A DNA stretch of 64,000 nucleotides from Azospirillum brasilense (GCF_022023855.1 NZ_CP059454.1:62001-126000), one strand, 5' to 3'. Shown: positions 6,776 to 17,177, numbered from the stretch's first letter. Translations and numbers: made by a program. Notes: generated from the letters alone by a model not told the origin.

Positions 6776-9384
6776 CGCTCGCCCCGCCGGGTAAGAGCTG
6801 CCGCACGGACGGCGCGCGCCGCCTTCAGATGCTCGATCTGCGGCGCGCGGTTGTTCGCCGTGGTGCGCAGGTCGTTCAGGCTGCCGATCAGGTTGGTGAA
6901 CATTTGAAGCCCATCGCCCAACTGCTGGACACCGCCATGGCCGCGTTTCTCCAAGAAGCCGCGCAGCTTGTAATGCTCGTAGGCGTTCTCGAAGACGCCG
7001 TCGCGCAAAGCCTGATCCACGTCTCCGTTGACCTCCAGATAGGCGGCCTCGTTGAACTCGTCCGGGCTTAGCATCCGCCGGGTCATGCGGTTGAAGACGA
7101 AGGCGTAGGCGTCCTTCAGCGCGCGCAGGTGGAAGGGAGCATCCAGCCGTGCCGCCCGCAGCGCGTCGAGCCAAGGAGCCACCCCCCGGCGCCCGATCTG
7201 GCGGTCGTCCGGGATCATCGGCTCCTCGCCTCCCGCGATGAGCGTTTCGCGCGCCGTGCACAGGCCGTCGTACCAGGACTGGTATGTGTTGTCGCACAGT
7301 ACACCGGCCCGCAGGGTGCTGTCGGCGAAGGGCGCTGCGGCGCTGAAGGCGCCGGCCAGGCCGGTCGCCAGGCACTCCAGCATCTTGATGTCGCTCTTGC
7401 CGTCGATGAAATCCTGGGTGGCCGGATCGGCGTGGGTTTCCAGCGGGCAGAACAGGATGGCCGGGGCCAGGGAGGACAGCAGCCGGAGATAATCCGCATA
7501 ACGTTGCATCGGCAGCCTGTGGACGCGCACCCCGCTTTCGGTGATCAGCACGGGGGGCGTGTGGCCAACACAGACGAGCGTGAGGTCGAAGGCGAGACAG
7601 AAATCCCGCAGAGCCTTCAGGACCGGTGCGGAGGAAACGGTGAGCGCCGGCATATCGCTCGACACCCAAACCACCGCCCCTGGTTGGCCGGACGGTCGCG
7701 GAGCGGCCGGACCCAGAGCCAGGTTCGGCGTGACGACGGCCTTGGTCACCACATCCGTGGCGGCGTAGTAACCGAGCTGGGAGGCCAGCCGGGCGGTGGA
7801 GCAGGACAGGACGGCGCATTGGCGCACCAGCAGCCGGCCCATCTGCATGTGTTCCGGCGGGAACGATTCCCGGTAGGTGGGCGAAACCAGAAGATGATCG
7901 TCGAGGTCCAGAACGAAGGGCTTCCCCAGCACATGCAGCGCCAGAGCGGTGGCGGAGGACGGCCGGCGCTGCAGCCAGATCGCGTCCACCGGAGTCTGGT
8001 CCGGGCTGTTCAGGGTGCTCATCACCATGCGGTCGCGCGACCAGACGGTGTAGCCGCCGATTTCGCCGCGCCGGTACAGTTCGCCAAACGGCGCATGAAG
8101 CCGCAATTCCCGCAGGTTTTCCGGTTCGTCGGACAGGACGAGGACATGGCGGGGAGCATCCTCGGAAACCGGTGCGCCGGCCGCCAGCCCGGCAGTTTTC
8201 CGCTCGGGCGTCCAGGCGATCTTCCGCCTCAGCCGCGTGAGCGCACGGTCCAGGCCATCCGCCAGCCGGTCGGCCGCGGCCTCCCACTGGAACGGTCCAT
8301 CCTCGGCCATGCGGCGGGCGGCGGCGCGCATCGCGGCATAGCGCTCCAAGTCGGTGTCCACAGCGGCATCAAGCGCGCGCTCAAGGTCCGGCATACCTTC
8401 GTCGGCCGTTCCTCCCTGCGGTAGGATCAGGCCGCAACCGGCCTCTACGAGCCGCCGGTTCAGCACGGTTGGCAGGTTGCCAAGAACCGGGAGACCACAG
8501 GCGAGCGCGTTGACGGTGCGGATGGGAACCGCCATCCGGCGCTCGGTCGTGTCCGGGTAGACGTCGAGCGCGAAGCCTCCCACGCCAAGTCCGCGGAACA
8601 ACTCTCCCACGCTGCGCCCGAAGGAAAGGGAAACCTGCGGCGAGTGACGGAGCCGTTCCAACTGGGCGCGCACAGCGATGTGGTCACGGCTCGCCGGATC
8701 GATCGTCCCCACAATGTCGACGCGCACGTCACCCCGCCGCTCCGCCCAGGCGACGATCCCGTCCAGATAGGCCAGGGACGAGTTCCAGGGATAAATGGTC
8801 CCAGCCAGACACAAGCGTTTTGGCGATCCTGCGCCGGACGCGTCCTCCGGCACCAGCGAACGCGGGGTACAGTAGGGAACGACGGCGGTGGGCGTGCCGG
8901 CCAGCCTGTGTCCGAACTTGGCGATCCAGTAGCCGTTCTGTTCCTCCGAGCCGGTAAGGGCGAGATCCGCCCCCGCTGTGGCAGCGATCACCTTGCCTTC
9001 TGCGAACGGCAGAAGGCCCGGAATGCCATGGGCGATCTCGTGGTCTTGCAAACCGTTCAAGTCGCAAATCTGCACCACATCCCCACAACCGGTCATCGGA
9101 ACGGCACGGGTGGTCGGCCACTGCCAGACGATCGCGTTCGGCTGGACCCGGCGGATCAGGCTGGACTGGTTTTTGGCGTCATACAGAAGGACGCCGTCGA
9201 GCCGGGCCGGGTCCTGGCGCCGCAGCAGCGTCACCATCTTGCTGGCGGCGGGAACGGCCACGACGACCTCGTGCCCGGCCCCGCGCAGCATGTCTACGAT
9301 CTGGCGGGAGCGCAGGCCACCCCCGGTCCCGGTGTCGCCGTCATCGGGTAGCCAGTCGATTGCGAAGACAAGAAGACGCGCCAT
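6772..9384 (-). CDS. Double glycosyltransferase (two GT-B domains) with terminal FD..HY repeat
   Basis: 870 residues. The N-terminal half (about 1-390) is a GT4-like GT-B fold: GGGLRSRQIVDMLRGAGHEV at the start and LDVYPDTTERRMAVPIRTVN with NALACGLPVLG late. The second half begins at about residue 408 (HVLVLSDEPENLRELR), contains the acidic loop LDLDDHLLVSP, and ends near 790 with FIDGKSDIKMLECLATGLA, the nucleotide-sugar binding region. The tail holds one copy of a repeat seen in other GTs here: FNEAAYLEVNGDVD followed by HYKLRGFLEKRGHGG. It likely adds two sugars in sequence to a surface glycan in the cytoplasm. It overlaps the following methyltransferase by 4 bases, so the two are one transcription unit. 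Confidence 0.8.
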   Translation of the reverse strand: MARLLVFAIDWLPDDGDTGTGGGLRSRQIVDMLRGAGHEVVVAVPAASKMVTLLRRQDPARLDGVLLYDAKNQSSLIRRVQPNAIVWQWPTTRAVPMTGCGDVVQICDLNGLQDHEIAHGIPGLLPFAEGKVIAATAGADLALTGSEEQNGYWIAKFGHRLAGTPTAVVPYCTPRSLVPEDASGAGSPKRLCLAGTIYPWNSSLAYLDGIVAWAERRGDVRVDIVGTIDPASRDHIAVRAQLERLRHSPQVSLSFGRSVGELFRGLGVGGFALDVYPDTTERRMAVPIRTVNALACGLPVLGNLPTVLNRRLVEAGCGLILPQGGTADEGMPDLERALDAAVDTDLERYAAMRAAARRMAEDGPFQWEAAADRLADGLDRALTRLRRKIAWTPERKTAGLAAGAPVSEDAPRHVLVLSDEPENLRELRLHAPFGELYRRGEIGGYTVWSRDRMVMSTLNSPDQTPVDAIWLQRRPSSATALALHVLGKPFVLDLDDHLLVSPTYRESFPPEHMQMGRLLVRQCAVLSCSTARLASQLGYYAATDVVTKAVVTPNLALGPAAPRPSGQPGAVVWVSSDMPALTVSSAPVLKALRDFCLAFDLTLVCVGHTPPVLITESGVRVHRLPMQRYADYLRLLSSLAPAILFCPLETHADPATQDFIDGKSDIKMLECLATGLAGAFSAAAPFADSTLRAGVLCDNTYQSWYDGLCTARETLIAGGEEPMIPDDRQIGRRGVAPWLDALRAARLDAPFHLRALKDAYAFVFNRMTRRMLSPDEFNEAAYLEVNGDVDQALRDGVFENAYEHYKLRGFLEKRGHGGVQQLGDGLQMFTNLIGSLNDLRTTANNRAPQIEHLKAARAVRAAALTRRGER

Positions 9385-9451
9385 TCGTGTATTCCGCCGA
9401 GGAGCAAGAAAAGGGTAGGCTTATTGGCCTGCACACAAGGAATGAGTTCTG

Positions 9452-9856
9452 TCAGACGACTTCGTTGGCGATGGCCATGACCTCGGAAATCTGCTGGTCC
9501 TGTATCCGGAGGATATCGACCATGTCGGCAAAGGCCTGGAAAGCCCGATCGTCGAAGGTCCATTCCGCTTGGTCGGCCGTTCGCCTGGGGGCCGACAGGG
9601 TTGTGGCGGCGGCGTTCAGCAGAAGCATCAGGGCGTCACGGTCTTCATCCTGGATGTCCAGCCCGGTGGCGAGGCGTGCGGATGCCTGCTGGCAGGCGAC
9701 CGTCAGGCTGTCTTCCTCGATCCATCGCAGAACACTTGATAGGAAATCCGAAGCGCTTGGCGTTTCTTGGCGGATGAGGGTGGAAACGGGGCTTGGCATG
9801 ATCTGGGGCATCAGAGACCGGCTTGGCTCGTGGCATACCTGTTGATGGGAGCACAT
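9452..9856 (-). CDS. Small protein of unknown function
   Basis: 134 residues if the ATG at 9856 is used; an internal ATG at 9811 gives 119 residues. No family is recognised. The protein is acidic and helical, without signal peptide or membrane segment, and ends DQQISEVMAIANEVV. It lies 67 bases upstream of the double GT on the same strand and is probably co-transcribed with it. Neither start has a strong ribosome site. I keep it because it fills the gap in one frame with GC-rich third positions, but it could be a minor or non-functional gene. Confidence 0.5.
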   Translation of the reverse strand: MCSHQQVCHEPSRSLMPQIMPSPVSTLIRQETPSASDFLSSVLRWIEEDSLTVACQQASARLATGLDIQDEDRDALMLLLNAAATTLSAPRRTADQAEWTFDDRAFQAFADMVDILRIQDQQISEVMAIANEVV

Positions 9857-10005
9857 GCCCAGAAGTTGACTAAAGAATCATTTACATTCGCGCAGAGGAC
9901 GGATGATTGCGGTAAAACCGATAAAGAGGAGAGTTTTCTGGGCGATTGAACACGCTCGCTTCATTTCTCCTGGGCAGGCCACACGCCGGCCTTGCGGCAT
10001 GCCCG

Positions 10006-10545
10006 TCAGGCGAGATGGGGGATCAGGTCCGAAAGCTGCCGGATGGTCAGTGTCGCCATGCCTTCCGGGACCGTGCCGGATTTCGTCAGCATGATCCGCC
10101 GCGGGATGCCGGCGGCTTGCGCTGCAGCCATGTCGGTTGGCTGGTCGCCCAGAAACACTGACCGGAAGAGGTCGAGGTTCAGCCTCCTGGCTGCTTCCAG
10201 GATCATGCCGGGGTTGGGTTTGCGCCAGAAGCTGTCGCGGGTGTAACGCTCGACCTTGCCGGTGCGATGATAGGGGCAGTGGAAAACTCCGGCGAGTTCC
10301 ACGCCTTGGGCCAGGAACATTTCCTGCATCCAGTCGCTCAGATGCAGAAACTCGGTTTCGGTGAAGTAGCCGCGCGCGATGCCGGATTGGTTGGTGATCA
10401 GGGCGACCCGGAAACCGCGGTCCACCGCGTGCCGTGCCAAGGGGAAGATGCCATTCATGAACGTGAAGCGGCCGATATCACCGACGTAGCCGTGGTCGAC
10501 GTTCACGACTCCATCACGGTCCAGCAGCAGCGCCTTGCAAGGCAT
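10006..10545 (-). CDS. gmhB: HAD-IIIA phosphatase, GmhB-like (heptose bisphosphate phosphatase family)
   Basis: 179 residues, the usual length. HAD motifs are complete: LDRDGVVNVD at 8-17 (nucleophile Asp and acid/base Asp), LITNQSG, WRKPNPGM and LGDQPTDM. The family removes the 7-phosphate from D-glycero-D-manno-heptose 1,7-bisphosphate for LPS core or GDP-heptose synthesis. The zinc loop is incomplete: HCPYH is there, but the second Cys-x-Cys pair just before RKP is replaced by SFW. The substrate may thus differ from canonical GmhB, and the symbol is tentative. The gene stands between iterons and the small gene and shares direction with repA. Confidence 0.75.
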   Translation of the reverse strand: MPCKALLLDRDGVVNVDHGYVGDIGRFTFMNGIFPLARHAVDRGFRVALITNQSGIARGYFTETEFLHLSDWMQEMFLAQGVELAGVFHCPYHRTGKVERYTRDSFWRKPNPGMILEAARRLNLDLFRSVFLGDQPTDMAAAQAAGIPRRIMLTKSGTVPEGMATLTIRQLSDLIPHLA

Positions 10546-10570
10546 GAAGGCCCCTGATCGAATGGGGTGG

Positions 10571-10622
10571 TTTGGAGTGTTGTCGCGAGGCGTTGTGCGG
10601 CGCTATTTGGAGTCTTGTCGCG
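10571..10622 (+). repeat. Two iterons downstream of repA
   Basis: TTTGGAGTGTTGTCGCG at 10571-10587 and TTTGGAGTCTTGTCGCG at 10606-10622 are direct repeats 35 bp apart (start to start), in the repA-gmhB gap. They match the iterons upstream of repA, in the reverse orientation to most of those. They may be RepA binding sites used for origin function or for copy-number coupling. Confidence 0.8.
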
Positions 10623-10650
10623 TGTCCCTAAACGCGCCCGCAAGCCCGGT

Positions 10651-11589
10651 TCAGCGCATGAACTGGGTCATTTTCCGTTCCGGAATAGGGGGGGGTGAGG
10701 GATGCAGGAGCAGCCCGTGATCCTCGACATCGACCCGGGCTTCCGGATAGACGGCAAGAGCGAGTTGAAGCGCTTCAATGAAGCGTTTCCGGAAATCACG
10801 CAGACGGGAATAACCGGCGCCGAACTGTTCGAACACCGCTGGCCAAGTGATGGTCGTAGATTTGCTCAGGCTGTGCAGTCGGTAAGCCAGCCAGATGTAG
10901 ATATCGATGCTGGTGCTGTTGTTCTGGATATGGCGTAGCGCCGGTTCCCAGATCGGAACAGGGTGGGCTTTCAGTTCGCGGAAGAACGCTTCTGAAAGCA
11001 GGACGCGGTCTTCCCACAGAGTGCCTTGCGGGGAATTGTGTTCCGACGAGAAATGGATGCCGCCCTTGACGATCGAATCCTTTTCAAAGCCCAGGCTGTT
11101 GGCGTCTTCCCAGGCGAAGGTCAGGTTGCAGGCGGCGATCCGCGACGCTTGTTCCCGGATGTCGCGGTAGGTTTGACCACCGACCGAGAGGCCCATGCGG
11201 TCGAGCCAGTCGTGCATGCTGCGGCCCAACTCGACCTCCCGGCTGTCGGTCTGGAGGGCGCGTGTCTGTAAATAAAGCAGGATCATGCGCGCCCGGCTGC
11301 CATAGGGAACGCCATAGAGTTTGAAGCCGCCACCACGAACAGGCAGTCGGCCCGGCTCGATCAGCAAACGAATCCGGTGTCCGCGCCTTTCCCAAGGTTG
11401 ATCGTCGGGAAGGCGTCGATGCGGAAGCGCGGTCAAGGCAAAGCCTGAATAGGTAATGCCAAGGTCCTGGCGTTCTTCTTCCAGTACCGCAGCCGCGATG
11501 TCCACCAGAGACCGTTGATCAGGGTCGGTCTGGAGTGCTTTGGCCTGTTCACGGCCCACTTGGCTGATCAGGCGATGCAACTGGCCCAT
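10651..11589 (-). CDS. repA: Plasmid replication initiator, RepA family
   Basis: 312 residues. The sequence has the pattern of the plasmid RepA family (RepA_C type): GFALTALPHRRLPDD, LYGVPYGSRARMILLYLQTR near 115, DWLDRMGLSVGG, and the C-terminal ISTDIYIWLAYRLHSL-like segment (here TSIDIYIWLAYRLHSLSKS) followed by FGAGYSRLRDFRKRF, a winged-helix DNA-binding part. RepA binds iterons and loads the host helicase. Eight matching iterons flank the gene, two after it and six before it, which supports this role. No parA/parB pair is visible in the window. A repABC-type system is excluded because this protein is unrelated to RepC. Regulation is probably by RepA binding to the iteron at 11664 between its promoter and start. 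Confidence 0.85.
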   Translation of the reverse strand: MGQLHRLISQVGREQAKALQTDPDQRSLVDIAAAVLEEERQDLGITYSGFALTALPHRRLPDDQPWERRGHRIRLLIEPGRLPVRGGGFKLYGVPYGSRARMILLYLQTRALQTDSREVELGRSMHDWLDRMGLSVGGQTYRDIREQASRIAACNLTFAWEDANSLGFEKDSIVKGGIHFSSEHNSPQGTLWEDRVLLSEAFFRELKAHPVPIWEPALRHIQNNSTSIDIYIWLAYRLHSLSKSTTITWPAVFEQFGAGYSRLRDFRKRFIEALQLALAVYPEARVDVEDHGLLLHPSPPPIPERKMTQFMR

Positions 11590-11663
11590 AGCGCGCTGTT
11601 CTCGCCGTTTGTTCCGGGTCGACTTATGGTCCGATCCATAACACGGCGGGTTGACACCCGCAA

Positions 11664-11979
11664 TTTGGAATCTTGTCGCGCAGACTATTAGTAAGGTTAC
11701 TAGATTCTCCTATTAGTTTGAGCGACAAGACTCCAGTAGAGAATCGCGATTCGCGCGACAAGAGTCCAGGAATCCCGCGACAACATTCCAGGGGATAACC
11801 CGTTCGTCCTGTGGAAGCTTGGGTCGACGCGACAAAACTCCAGTTCTACGTTTCCGAATCGCTTTCGGAAGCGATTCGGTCGGCGACTCGGCGATTTGTG
11901 CTCCGGGAGTGCCGTCCATGCTCCGGGCTGCCGGGTGGCCCGGCCGGAGTCGGGAAGGGGGGCGCGACAAGACTCCAAA
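11664..11979. repeat. Six iterons upstream of repA, consensus CGCGACAAGACTCCA
   Basis: Copies: 11664-11680 (reverse orientation, TTTGGAATCTTGTCGCG), 11722-11735, 11754-11770, 11776-11792, 11828-11843 and 11963-11979 (all forward). The forward copies have start-to-start spacings of about 32, 22, 52 and 135 bp. The first two are opposed to each other around the AT-rich core and could act as the repA operator. Confidence 0.85.
11854..11879. repeat. Perfect hairpin in origin region
   Basis: CCGAATCGCTT at 11854-11864 pairs with AAGCGATTCGG at 11869-11879 around a TCGG loop. There is no T-run, so it is not a typical terminator. It may be a structural origin element or a protein site. Confidence 0.6.
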
Positions 11980-12027
11980 CCTGGACCGGTCGGTAGGGAG
12001 CGGTATGAGGGGAGCCGCGGCAAGAAA

Positions 12028-12061
12028 AAAGGGGAGGATGCCCGATGGCATCCTCCCCTTT
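12028..12061 (-). terminator. Rho-independent terminator of the UDP-glucuronate decarboxylase gene
   Basis: AAAGGGGAGGATGCC at 12028-12042 and GGCATCCTCCCCTTT at 12047-12061 form a perfect 15-bp stem with a CGAT loop. On the minus strand the stem is followed by a T6 run. It lies 33 bases after the stop codon at 12094 and insulates the origin from leftward transcription. Confidence 0.9.
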
Positions 12062-12093
12062 CAGGCCCTTTTCGTAGGGGGCCTTCGTTCACG

Positions 12094-13053
<960 letters not shown>

Positions 13054-13201
13054 GGACTGTCTCTGGAGAGTTTCTCTGGGCGGTTCGGACACCGGGCGTC
13101 ACCGCCGGTGTCCGAATGGAAAGCACTCTTGCACATGGCCGCAAGTCCACAGCTTTGGCAAGCGATTATGCCGCGACCACCGTTCCGCAGGCGAAGGCCG
13201 T

Positions 13202-15076
13202 TCAAACTCCGGCGATGCCTTTCCGGCGCAGAAGCTCCACCACCCGTTCGGCAAGCGAGTCAGCGTCCTCCGCCACCGTGTCCAGCCGCAGTTCCGGCGC
13301 ATCCGGCGCCTCGTAGGGCGAATCCACCCCGGTGAAATTGCGCAAGGTTCCGGCCCGTGCCTTGGCGTACAGCCCCTTGGGATCGCGCCGCATGCATTCC
13401 TCCAGGGGTGTGTCCACGAATATCTCCAGGAAGGCGCCGTCCGGCAGAAGGGAGCGCATTGCTTCCCGCTCCGCCCGGAAAGGGGCGATGAAGGCGCACA
13501 GCACGATCAGTCCGGCCTCCGTCATCAACTTCGCCACCTCGCCGACGCGCCGGATGTTCTCCACCCGGTCGGCGTCGGTGAAGCCCAGGTCGCGGTTCAG
13601 TCCCAGCCGGACGTTGTCGCCGTCCAGCATCATCGTGTGGTGGCCGAGCACGTGCAGACGCCGCTCCACCCGGTTGGCGATGGTGGACTTGCCGGATCCC
13701 GACAGGCCGGTGAACCACAGGACCGCCGGGCGCTGCCGCTTGAGCGCCGCGCGTTCCCCGGTGGACACCGCCAGCTCCTGCCGGTGGAGATTGGCGGCGC
13801 GCCGCAGCGGGTGCCGGATCATGCCGGCGCCCACGGTCCGGTTGGAAAAGCGGTCGACCAGGATGAAGGCCCCGGTGTGCCGGTTGGTCTCGTAGGCATC
13901 GAAGGCGAAGGGGGCCGCCGTACACAGGTTGCATAGGCCAACCGCGTTCATTTCCAGCACGGTGGCCGCCCCATGCTCCAGCGTCTCCACGTTCAGCGTG
14001 TGGCGCAGTGCGGTGACGGTCGCCGGAATCCACCGCGCGCCCGCGCGCAGCAGGTAGGAGCGCCCGGGGATCATCGGCTCCTCCGCCATCCACAGAAGAT
14101 GGGCGGCGAACTGGTCGGCCACCTCCGGCGCGGCGCCCGGCCCGCTCAACAGGTCGCCGCGTCCGGCGTCCACCGCTTCTTCCAGCGTCACGGTCACCGC
14201 GTCGCCGGCCCGCGCCCGTTCCACGTCGCCGTCGAAGGTCACGATCCGGGCGATCCGGGCGGACCGGCCCGACGGCCACACCGTCACCGCGGCGCCCGTC
14301 TCCAGCCGTCCCGACAGGACCGTTCCGGACAGACCGCGGAAATCCGGGTCGGGGCGGTTCACCCACTCCACCAGGAAACGCAGCGGATCGTCCGCTTCCG
14401 CTCCCCCCTCGACCGCAATGCTCTCCAGACGCTCCAGCAGGGTGGGCCCTCGGTACCAGGGCATGGCCGCGGAGCGGTGGACGACGTTGTCGCCGCGCCG
14501 TGCCGACAGCGGGATCGCCGTCACCGACCGGAATTTCAGGGGGCCGGCGAAGGCTGTGAAGTCCTGCAGGAGGGTGGTGAAGACCGCCTCGGCGCCGTCC
14601 ACCAGATCCATCTTGTTGATGGCCAGAATGACGTGGCGGATGCCCATCAGGGAGGTGACGATAGTGTGGCGCCGCGTCTGCGGCAGCAGACCCTTGCGTG
14701 CATCCACCAGCAGCACGGCGAGCGACGCACCCGACGCGGCGGTGGCCATGTTGCGGGTGTACTGCTCGTGCCCCGGCGCGTCGGCGACGATGAAGCTGCG
14801 GCGCGCGGTGGCGAAGTAGCGGTGCGCCACATCGATCGTGATGCCCTGCTCGCGCTCGGCCTCCAGCCCGTCCACCAGCAGGGAGAAGTCGATCTCTCCC
14901 TCTTGGTCTGGCCGGCCGCGGCTGTCGCGCCGAACCTGTTCCATCTGGTCGTCGGGGATCAGGCCGGCATCGTGCAGGAGCCGCCCGATCAGCGTGGATT
15001 TGCCGTCATCCACCGACCCGCAGGTGAGGAAGCGCAGCAGCCCCTGCCCGGAGCCGGCCGTCGGAGAGCCCGCCAT
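13202..15076 (-). CDS. cysNC: Bifunctional sulfate adenylyltransferase subunit 1 / APS kinase (CysNC, NodQ type)
   Basis: 624 residues. The N-terminal EF-Tu-like GTPase has [10 protein letters not shown] (G1), [12 protein letters not shown] (G3) and NKMDLVD (G4). The C-terminal APS kinase starts near 449 with the P-loop GLSGSGKST at 457-465 and has [16 protein letters not shown] and GLYAKARAG. With CysD it makes APS from ATP and sulfate, and the kinase domain makes PAPS. The ATG lies in a TGATG overlap with the cysD stop, so the pair is translationally coupled. In rhizobia and in Azospirillum brasilense this fused form is called NodQ and serves sulfation of Nod factors or polysaccharides. The setting in a glycan locus points to sulfation rather than cysteine synthesis. 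Confidence 0.92.
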   Translation of the reverse strand: MAGSPTAGSGQGLLRFLTCGSVDDGKSTLIGRLLHDAGLIPDDQMEQVRRDSRGRPDQEGEIDFSLLVDGLEAEREQGITIDVAHRYFATARRSFIVADAPGHEQYTRNMATAASGASLAVLLVDARKGLLPQTRRHTIVTSLMGIRHVILAINKMDLVDGAEAVFTTLLQDFTAFAGPLKFRSVTAIPLSARRGDNVVHRSAAMPWYRGPTLLERLESIAVEGGAEADDPLRFLVEWVNRPDPDFRGLSGTVLSGRLETGAAVTVWPSGRSARIARIVTFDGDVERARAGDAVTVTLEEAVDAGRGDLLSGPGAAPEVADQFAAHLLWMAEEPMIPGRSYLLRAGARWIPATVTALRHTLNVETLEHGAATVLEMNAVGLCNLCTAAPFAFDAYETNRHTGAFILVDRFSNRTVGAGMIRHPLRRAANLHRQELAVSTGERAALKRQRPAVLWFTGLSGSGKSTIANRVERRLHVLGHHTMMLDGDNVRLGLNRDLGFTDADRVENIRRVGEVAKLMTEAGLIVLCAFIAPFRAEREAMRSLLPDGAFLEIFVDTPLEECMRRDPKGLYAKARAGTLRNFTGVDSPYEAPDAPELRLDTVAEDADSLAERVVELLRRKGIAGV

Positions 15077-15981
15077 CAGAAATATCCCTCCCGTTTCTTG
15101 CGCTCCATCGAGGCCGGCTCGTCGCCGTCGATCAGGCGGCCCTGCCGTTCGGAGGTCCGGGAGGCCCGCATCTCCGCGATGATGTCCTCCACAGTCGTGG
15201 CATCGGAGTCGATGGCCCCGCTCAGCGGGTAGCAGCCGAGCGTCCGGAAACGTACCCGGCGCATCTCCGGAACCTCGCCGGGATGCAGCGGCAGCCGCCC
15301 GTCGTCCACCATGATGAGCGCACCCGAGCGGCGGACCACCGGGCGCTCCGCCGCGAAATAGAGCGGCACCACGGGGATGGACTCCGTGGCCACGTAGCGC
15401 CAGACGTCCATTTCGGTCCAGTTCGACAGCGGGAAGACGCGGACGGACTCTCCCGGCCGGATGCGGGTGTTCCACAGGCGCCACAACTCGGGCCGTTGAC
15501 CCCTCGGGTCCCAGGCGTGGGCAGCGTTGCGGATGGAGAAGACGCGCTCCTTGGCGCGGCTCTTCTCCTCGTCGCGCCGGGCGCCGCCTATGGCCGCGTC
15601 GAAGCCGTGCCGGTCGAGCGCCTGGCGCAGCGCCTCGGTCTTCATGACACGGGTGTGGACGGAGGAACCGGACCGGATCGGGTCGATGCCCCGGGCCAGC
15701 CCGTCCTGGTTCGTGTGGACGAGCAGGTTCAGTCTTAACCGCCGCGCCGTCTCGTCCCGGAAGGCGATCATGTCGCGGAACTTCCAGCCGGTGTCCACAT
15801 GCAGCAGCGGGAAGGGTACCGGCGAGGGGTGGAATGCCTTGCGCGCCAGATGCAGCAGCACGCCGCTGTCCTTGCCGATCGAATAGAGGAGCACCGGCTT
15901 GCTGAAGCTGGCCGCGGTCTCGCGCAGGATGGCGATGGATTCCGCTTCGAGGAGCCTGAGATCGTCGGGCAGGGTTGGCAT
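15076..15981 (-). CDS. cysD: Sulfate adenylyltransferase subunit 2 (CysD, NodP type)
   Basis: 301 residues from the ATG at 15981, chosen because GGAG lies 8 bases upstream and the following [16 protein letters not shown] matches the family start; the frame runs further up without support. The PP-loop is [20 protein letters not shown], followed by [35 protein letters not shown], and the C-terminal [10 protein letters not shown] and KKREGYF typical of CysD. It adenylates sulfate using energy from the CysN GTPase. It is the first gene of the coupled cysD-cysNC pair. Confidence 0.93.
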   Translation of the reverse strand: MPTLPDDLRLLEAESIAILRETAASFSKPVLLYSIGKDSGVLLHLARKAFHPSPVPFPLLHVDTGWKFRDMIAFRDETARRLRLNLLVHTNQDGLARGIDPIRSGSSVHTRVMKTEALRQALDRHGFDAAIGGARRDEEKSRAKERVFSIRNAAHAWDPRGQRPELWRLWNTRIRPGESVRVFPLSNWTEMDVWRYVATESIPVVPLYFAAERPVVRRSGALIMVDDGRLPLHPGEVPEMRRVRFRTLGCYPLSGAIDSDATTVEDIIAEMRASRTSERQGRLIDGDEPASMERKKREGYF

Positions 15982-16091
15982 CGGTTCTCCGGTTGCGCGG
16001 CTTCGCCTTGTGAAGTGTATGCACTTTATCAACGGGCCGTTTGGGCTCCGCCGGCGGGATGGGGCGGTCCAGCCGATGTAAGCCGGCCGGC

Positions 16092-17066
16092 CTACTCAGC
16101 CCGCCGTGTTGGAAAGCCCAGCAGGGACCGCCACAGAAGGACGCTGCCGCGCAGCACCGCGCGGGCGTCCGCCGGGGAGCGGGCGGCGAGCGCGTGGGCC
16201 AGCCGGGTCAGCGGCTCCACCATCAGGGTCGCCGCCGCCACCAAGGCGGCGGCGGGGGCGGAAAAATGCTTGGCGGCGAACTGCATCCGGCTGCGCAGGG
16301 CGTAGAACAGCCGTCGGTCGCGCACTTGCTCGGTGGTGCCGCCGCCGCGGTGGTAGGCTTCCGCCCCGGCGAAATGCACCACCTCCCAGCCGGCGCGGCG
16401 GGCGCGCAGGCACAAATCCACGTCGTCGAAATAGACGAAGAAGCGCTCATCGAAGCCGCCCAGTCCTTCGAACAGGGAACGGCGGATCAGCAGGAAGGCG
16501 CCCATCACCTGATCGACGGGGCGGCTGTCCAAATGGTCCCACTCCGTCATGAAATGCGGCGGGAACAGGCTGGGCGCCAGCCGGTCCAGCCCCATCGCCT
16601 GGGCGAGGATGCGGCCCGGCGTCGGTGCCCGCGCACAGGACCGCTGGGTCCGTCCCGCTTCGTCCACAAGCCGGATGCCGAGGATCCCGGTGCGCGCTTG
16701 CGCCGGCTCCGCCAGGAAGGCGAGCGCCGGGGCGAGAGACCGGTCCGACAGCCGGGTGTCCGGGTTCAGGAACAGCAGCCAGTCGGCCTGGGAGCCGGCG
16801 GCGCCCTGGTTGCAGGCGGCGGCGAAGCCGCGGTTTTCCGGGTTGCGCAGGACGGTCAGCGGCCCGCCACCTGCAACCAGGGCGCCGGTCTCCAGCCCAT
16901 CCGCCGACCCGTCGGTGGAGGCGTTGTCCACCACCACCATGGCTTCCAGCGTCATGCCTTCCAGTGGGGCGGCGCCGGTCAATGCCAACGGCACCGAGGC
17001 GGCGCAGGCGCGCAGCAGGTCCTCGGCATTCCAGTTCACGGTGATGATGCGGACGCTTGGGATCAT
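16092..17066 (-). CDS. GT2 glycosyltransferase
   Basis: 324 residues from the ATG at 17066. It begins directly with the GT-A strand [20 protein letters not shown], then [33 protein letters not shown] (acidic metal/nucleotide site) and [20 protein letters not shown] (catalytic base region). This is the layout of rhamnosyltransferase-like GT2 enzymes. A C-terminal hydrophobic and basic part suggests membrane association. It adds one sugar to a lipid-linked glycan; the specificity is unknown. It lies 110 bases upstream of cysD and is divergent from the DUF2142 gene, so the 17067-17177 gap should hold two promoters. No strong ribosome site is visible. Confidence 0.8.
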   Translation of the reverse strand: MIPSVRIITVNWNAEDLLRACAASVPLALTGAAPLEGMTLEAMVVVDNASTDGSADGLETGALVAGGGPLTVLRNPENRGFAAACNQGAAGSQADWLLFLNPDTRLSDRSLAPALAFLAEPAQARTGILGIRLVDEAGRTQRSCARAPTPGRILAQAMGLDRLAPSLFPPHFMTEWDHLDSRPVDQVMGAFLLIRRSLFEGLGGFDERFFVYFDDVDLCLRARRAGWEVVHFAGAEAYHRGGGTTEQVRDRRLFYALRSRMQFAAKHFSAPAAALVAAATLMVEPLTRLAHALAARSPADARAVLRGSVLLWRSLLGFPTRRAE

Positions 17067-17177
17067 GGCCGGTGGGGGGCGATTCGGCGTTCCAGCCGCC
17101 AGGGGAATGTGGTCTGTTACCGCGCTCCCCCCATCCTGGGCAACGCCTGTCCGGCATGAAGGAAGAAAAAAGAGAGG

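Larger units (their letters stand above)
11590..12027. other. Probable replication origin (oriV)
   Basis: This stretch has no gene and holds six iterons, an AT-richer core at about 11640-11725, a GAATCGCGATTC palindrome at 11741-11752, a hairpin at 11854-11879 and a dyad TAGTAA-GG-TTACTA at 11689-11702. That is the standard arrangement of an iteron-controlled origin beside repA. I see no perfect DnaA box; GGTTATCCCC (reverse of 11791-11800) is only a weak resemblance. Confidence 0.75.

Noticed and set aside
5111-8287. 1058-codon minus frame as a single methyltransferase
   Set aside because: The part above 6775 overlaps the double GT, whose two GT domains are intact. The GTG in the GTGA overlap is the proper start.
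11791-11800. DnaA box in the origin
   Set aside because: GGTTATCCCC differs from TTATNCACA at key positions; too weak to annotate.
13202-16024. 940-codon minus frame as one large protein
   Set aside because: The part above 15076 is out of frame with cysD, which has all its motifs. The real cysNC starts at the TGATG overlap.
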